A stretch of 64,000 nucleotides of DNA from Citrobacter sp. Cu233 (GTDB taxonomy: Bacteria > Pseudomonadota > Gammaproteobacteria > Enterobacterales > Enterobacteriaceae). The notes beneath the pieces are model-generated. The model saw nothing but the letters and a program-made list of their open reading frames with translations, was not told the origin of the DNA and searched no databases. This document shows, one piece after another, positions 62,304-64,000 of the stretch (its first letter is position 1; each line of letters starts with the position of its first letter). The stretch spans positions 1-64,000 of the forward strand of contig NZ_JAOWIF010000028.1 in the NCBI RefSeq assembly GCF_030332225.1, written 5' to 3'. Both the position numbers and the translations under genes were made by a program.

Positions 62304-62993
62304 TTACCCCGCTGTCTTCCATAGCGCTGCATACTGCATGACCATCCCCGTCGCGATTTTAGACCAGCCATCTATGGCCACAAAAAGCACTAATTTGATT
62401 GGCAGCGATATTGTTACCGGGCTCATCATCATCATCCCCAAGGCCAACAGGACGTTCGATACCAACAGGTCAACAACAATAAAGGGAAGATACACATAGA
62501 AACCTAAGATAAAGGCGCTTTTGATCTCACTTAATGAATAAGCCGCTAACAAAGTAAATAAAGAGCTATTTTCTACTGTTGGTTTAATTCCCTTGACCTG
62601 ATGATCATCTGTGATCGGATACTGCTGTTGGTAAATATTACTAAAAAAAGTTAACAATTCCTTATCTGAAAAACGATATAAATAGTTTTTATACCCAGAC
62701 AACCCATTATCAATAAAATTTTGCACTGACTCCACATTTTCAAAACTCACACCTTCCTGGCGATAATAATCATATCCCTGTAGTGCGACGGGAGACATAA
62801 CAAAAGCAGTCAATAACAATGATACGCCATTTAACGTCATATTCGATGGTGCCTGCTGTAAACCAATCGCATTACGGATCAGCGAAAAAACTATCGAGAA
62901 TTTAATAAAGCAGGTTCCACCGGCAATAAAAAATGGCAGAAGTGTCGCGAGACTGAGTATACCAACAAGACCAATACTATTATAATCCGTCAT
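62304..62993 (-). CDS. sctR: Type III secretion export component SctR (SpaP-like)
   Basis: This 229-aa protein contains the family signatures FIKFSIVFSLIRNAIGLQQA, PSNMTLNGVSLLLTAFVM and LLALGMMMMSPVTISLPIKL, with four helices. It is closest in form to SPI-1 SpaP. Five SctR subunits form the core of the export gate. Confidence 0.94.
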   Translation of the reverse strand: MTDYNSIGLVGILSLATLLPFFIAGGTCFIKFSIVFSLIRNAIGLQQAPSNMTLNGVSLLLTAFVMSPVALQGYDYYRQEGVSFENVESVQNFIDNGLSGYKNYLYRFSDKELLTFFSNIYQQQYPITDDHQVKGIKPTVENSSLFTLLAAYSLSEIKSAFILGFYVYLPFIVVDLLVSNVLLALGMMMMSPVTISLPIKLVLFVAIDGWSKIATGMVMQYAALWKTAG

Positions 62994-63002
62994 AAGTTTG
63001 TC

Positions 63003-63923
63003 TCACGCTGCGCCGTAAACTTTTTCAATCTCCACTGCCAAACGTTCGTTCAGTAAAACGAGTTCACCCGTCGCGATCGTTTTCCCCTGGACGCGAAGCT
63101 GAATGGCTATTTTATTATCATCTACCCCCATGACCGAATCCAAAACATCACCTGGTTGCATTTGACTAATATCGGATAATGTCATGCTCGTTTCACAAAG
63201 CACAAATTCAATATTCAGCTTGAGGCCATCCTCACGCCATAAATCATCCATTGAAATATTACTTGTTTGATCATCCATAATACCCTCACTCACTGAAAAA
63301 TGGTCTTGCTCATACTGCACAGAGCAAAATCGCTTGTGCCCCACATACAGGGCTGTACATTCATTAATAAGCCATAACGCATCACCAACATTAAGATGGC
63401 GAATATCCTTAAGCGTTAACGGCGTGAACCCCAGGGATATTTTCACGGGACAGGGCAAACAGGACCAGTCTGTATCTGTTTCCACATCAGGTATCACTAT
63501 TGATGCAAGGGTATCTTCAGCAAACCAGATACAATCTGCACCTTCACCGGTACTGTATAATTTTTTCTCTGATGAAAGCAGGCATTCCAGTTGTTGTACG
63601 ACGATATCCTCCAGGGGAACTGAAAACCACTCGAGGCCAGGACTAAGCTCAGCAAGCAAAGCGCTGTACAGCCTTAAGAGCATTTTTTCGCCAACGTGCT
63701 GAACGGAGAACCGTGCATCCTGCATAGCATAGGTTTCCAGCAACCGGTCAGCCGAAACATAGAAACTGATCTCCTGCCCTGCAAGCAACCCGCTACAACG
63801 CATCAAAGATCTCTGCTCCCGCACCTGGTACCTGATAAAAGGGATATTCCGCCGAGTGCAGTATTGCTTGATCCGATTCTCGACGGGATCCAGGCATCGC
63901 AAATGTGAAATTAGCGTACTCAA
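63003..63923 (-). CDS. sctQ: Type III secretion C-ring component SctQ (SpaO-like)
   Basis: This 306-aa protein ends in a surface-presentation-of-antigens (SPOA) domain: ISQMQPGDVLDSVMGVDDNK then RVQGKTIATGELVLLNERLA. A weaker SPOA1-like domain is central. SpaO homologues form the cytosolic sorting platform. It starts at TTG (63923), overlapping the stop of the gene upstream; GAGGAGG lies nearby. Confidence 0.85.
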   Translation of the reverse strand: MSTLISHLRCLDPVENRIKQYCTRRNIPFIRYQVREQRSLMRCSGLLAGQEISFYVSADRLLETYAMQDARFSVQHVGEKMLLRLYSALLAELSPGLEWFSVPLEDIVVQQLECLLSSEKKLYSTGEGADCIWFAEDTLASIVIPDVETDTDWSCLPCPVKISLGFTPLTLKDIRHLNVGDALWLINECTALYVGHKRFCSVQYEQDHFSVSEGIMDDQTSNISMDDLWREDGLKLNIEFVLCETSMTLSDISQMQPGDVLDSVMGVDDNKIAIQLRVQGKTIATGELVLLNERLAVEIEKVYGAA

Positions 63924-64000
63924 ACCTCGTCCTCCTCACTGGAGGTATCTCGCTCAGCCTGATTTTGCTGCTGCTGCTGTGAATTCTGTTGACTGTGTAA
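63920..64000 (-). CDS. Gln-rich protein C-terminus, probable SctP/SpaN needle-length regulator (partial)
   Basis: The last 26 codons (HSQQNSQQQQQNQAERDTSS then EEDEV) and stop lie in the window. Polar, Gln-rich composition and position directly before sctQ fit SpaN/InvJ. The body lies beyond the edge. Confidence 0.55.
   Translation of the reverse strand, partial: LHSQQNSQQQQQNQAERDTSSEEDEV

Noticed and set aside
60079-62993. Flagellar export genes (flhB, fliR, fliQ, fliP)
   Set aside because: Sequences are closer to SpaP-S, and the IagB-like and SipD-like neighbours show an injectisome.

Overview
The window is enterobacterial. The right-hand 25 kb follows the Escherichia/Citrobacter/Salmonella order potC-potD, cobB-nagK-lolEDC, ycfT, mfd, ldtC, bhsA, comR, ycfJ, with proteins very close to the E. 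coli and Salmonella versions. The mix of features (a chromosomal iutA-like gene, an SPI-1-type secretion locus beside ycfJ) makes a Citrobacter-like organism my best guess. That is inference; no species marker is decisive.

Bases 1 to about 39,050 are a lambdoid prophage integrated in the 3' end of potB. From the right: tyrosine integrase and excisionase, a RecE-like left operon, a lambda-type immunity region (operators on both sides of a cI-like repressor, then cro), a YdaT-like regulator, a replication gene carrying five iterons (the origin), and small early genes. At the other end of the early region are a DinI homologue with a LexA box, a Ref nuclease, a cytosine methylase, RusA and a DUF1133 protein in the Q position. 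Tandem terminators and a lysis cassette follow (GH19 endolysin, a 45-aa membrane protein, Rz/Rz1). The late region is broken: terminase large subunit is cut in half, portal survives as an N-terminal stub, capsid and head-tail genes are absent, and the tape measure is fused in frame to the C-terminus of a J-type tail-tip protein. The prophage is probably unable to make particles, although immunity, replication, lysis and cargo genes look intact.

Between the replication block and the DinI-like gene lies a cargo island of about 10 kb (18.1-28.1 kb), bracketed by two direct copies of a short degenerate gene-end-plus-terminator module. It carries an AT-rich 568-aa gene with a methyltransferase-like fold and an Asp-Glu repeat, a small membrane protein, an AraC regulator divergent from a complete FUSC/DUF1656/HlyD efflux operon, and a DUF6602 protein with a nuclease-like motif. 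Other morons are a Cor-type exclusion lipoprotein, a DUF6236 protein, two overlapping glycosyltransferases and a two-gene membrane pair at 29.1-30.0 kb. These are the best places to look for undescribed phage-defence or exclusion functions.

From 39,081 to 56,318 is ordinary chromosome: polyamine uptake, sirtuin deacylase, GlcNAc kinase, lipoprotein export (LolCDE), transcription-repair coupling (Mfd), an L,D-transpeptidase, the ComR/BhsA stress pair, and a Fur-boxed aerobactin-type receptor without adjacent siderophore genes. From 56,493 to the right edge is part of an SPI-1/Mxi-Spa-type type III secretion locus on the minus strand: SctQ-R-S-T-U, an IagB-like transglycosylase, a LuxR-type response regulator and a much enlarged SipD/IpaD-like needle-tip protein with calcium-binding-type repeats.
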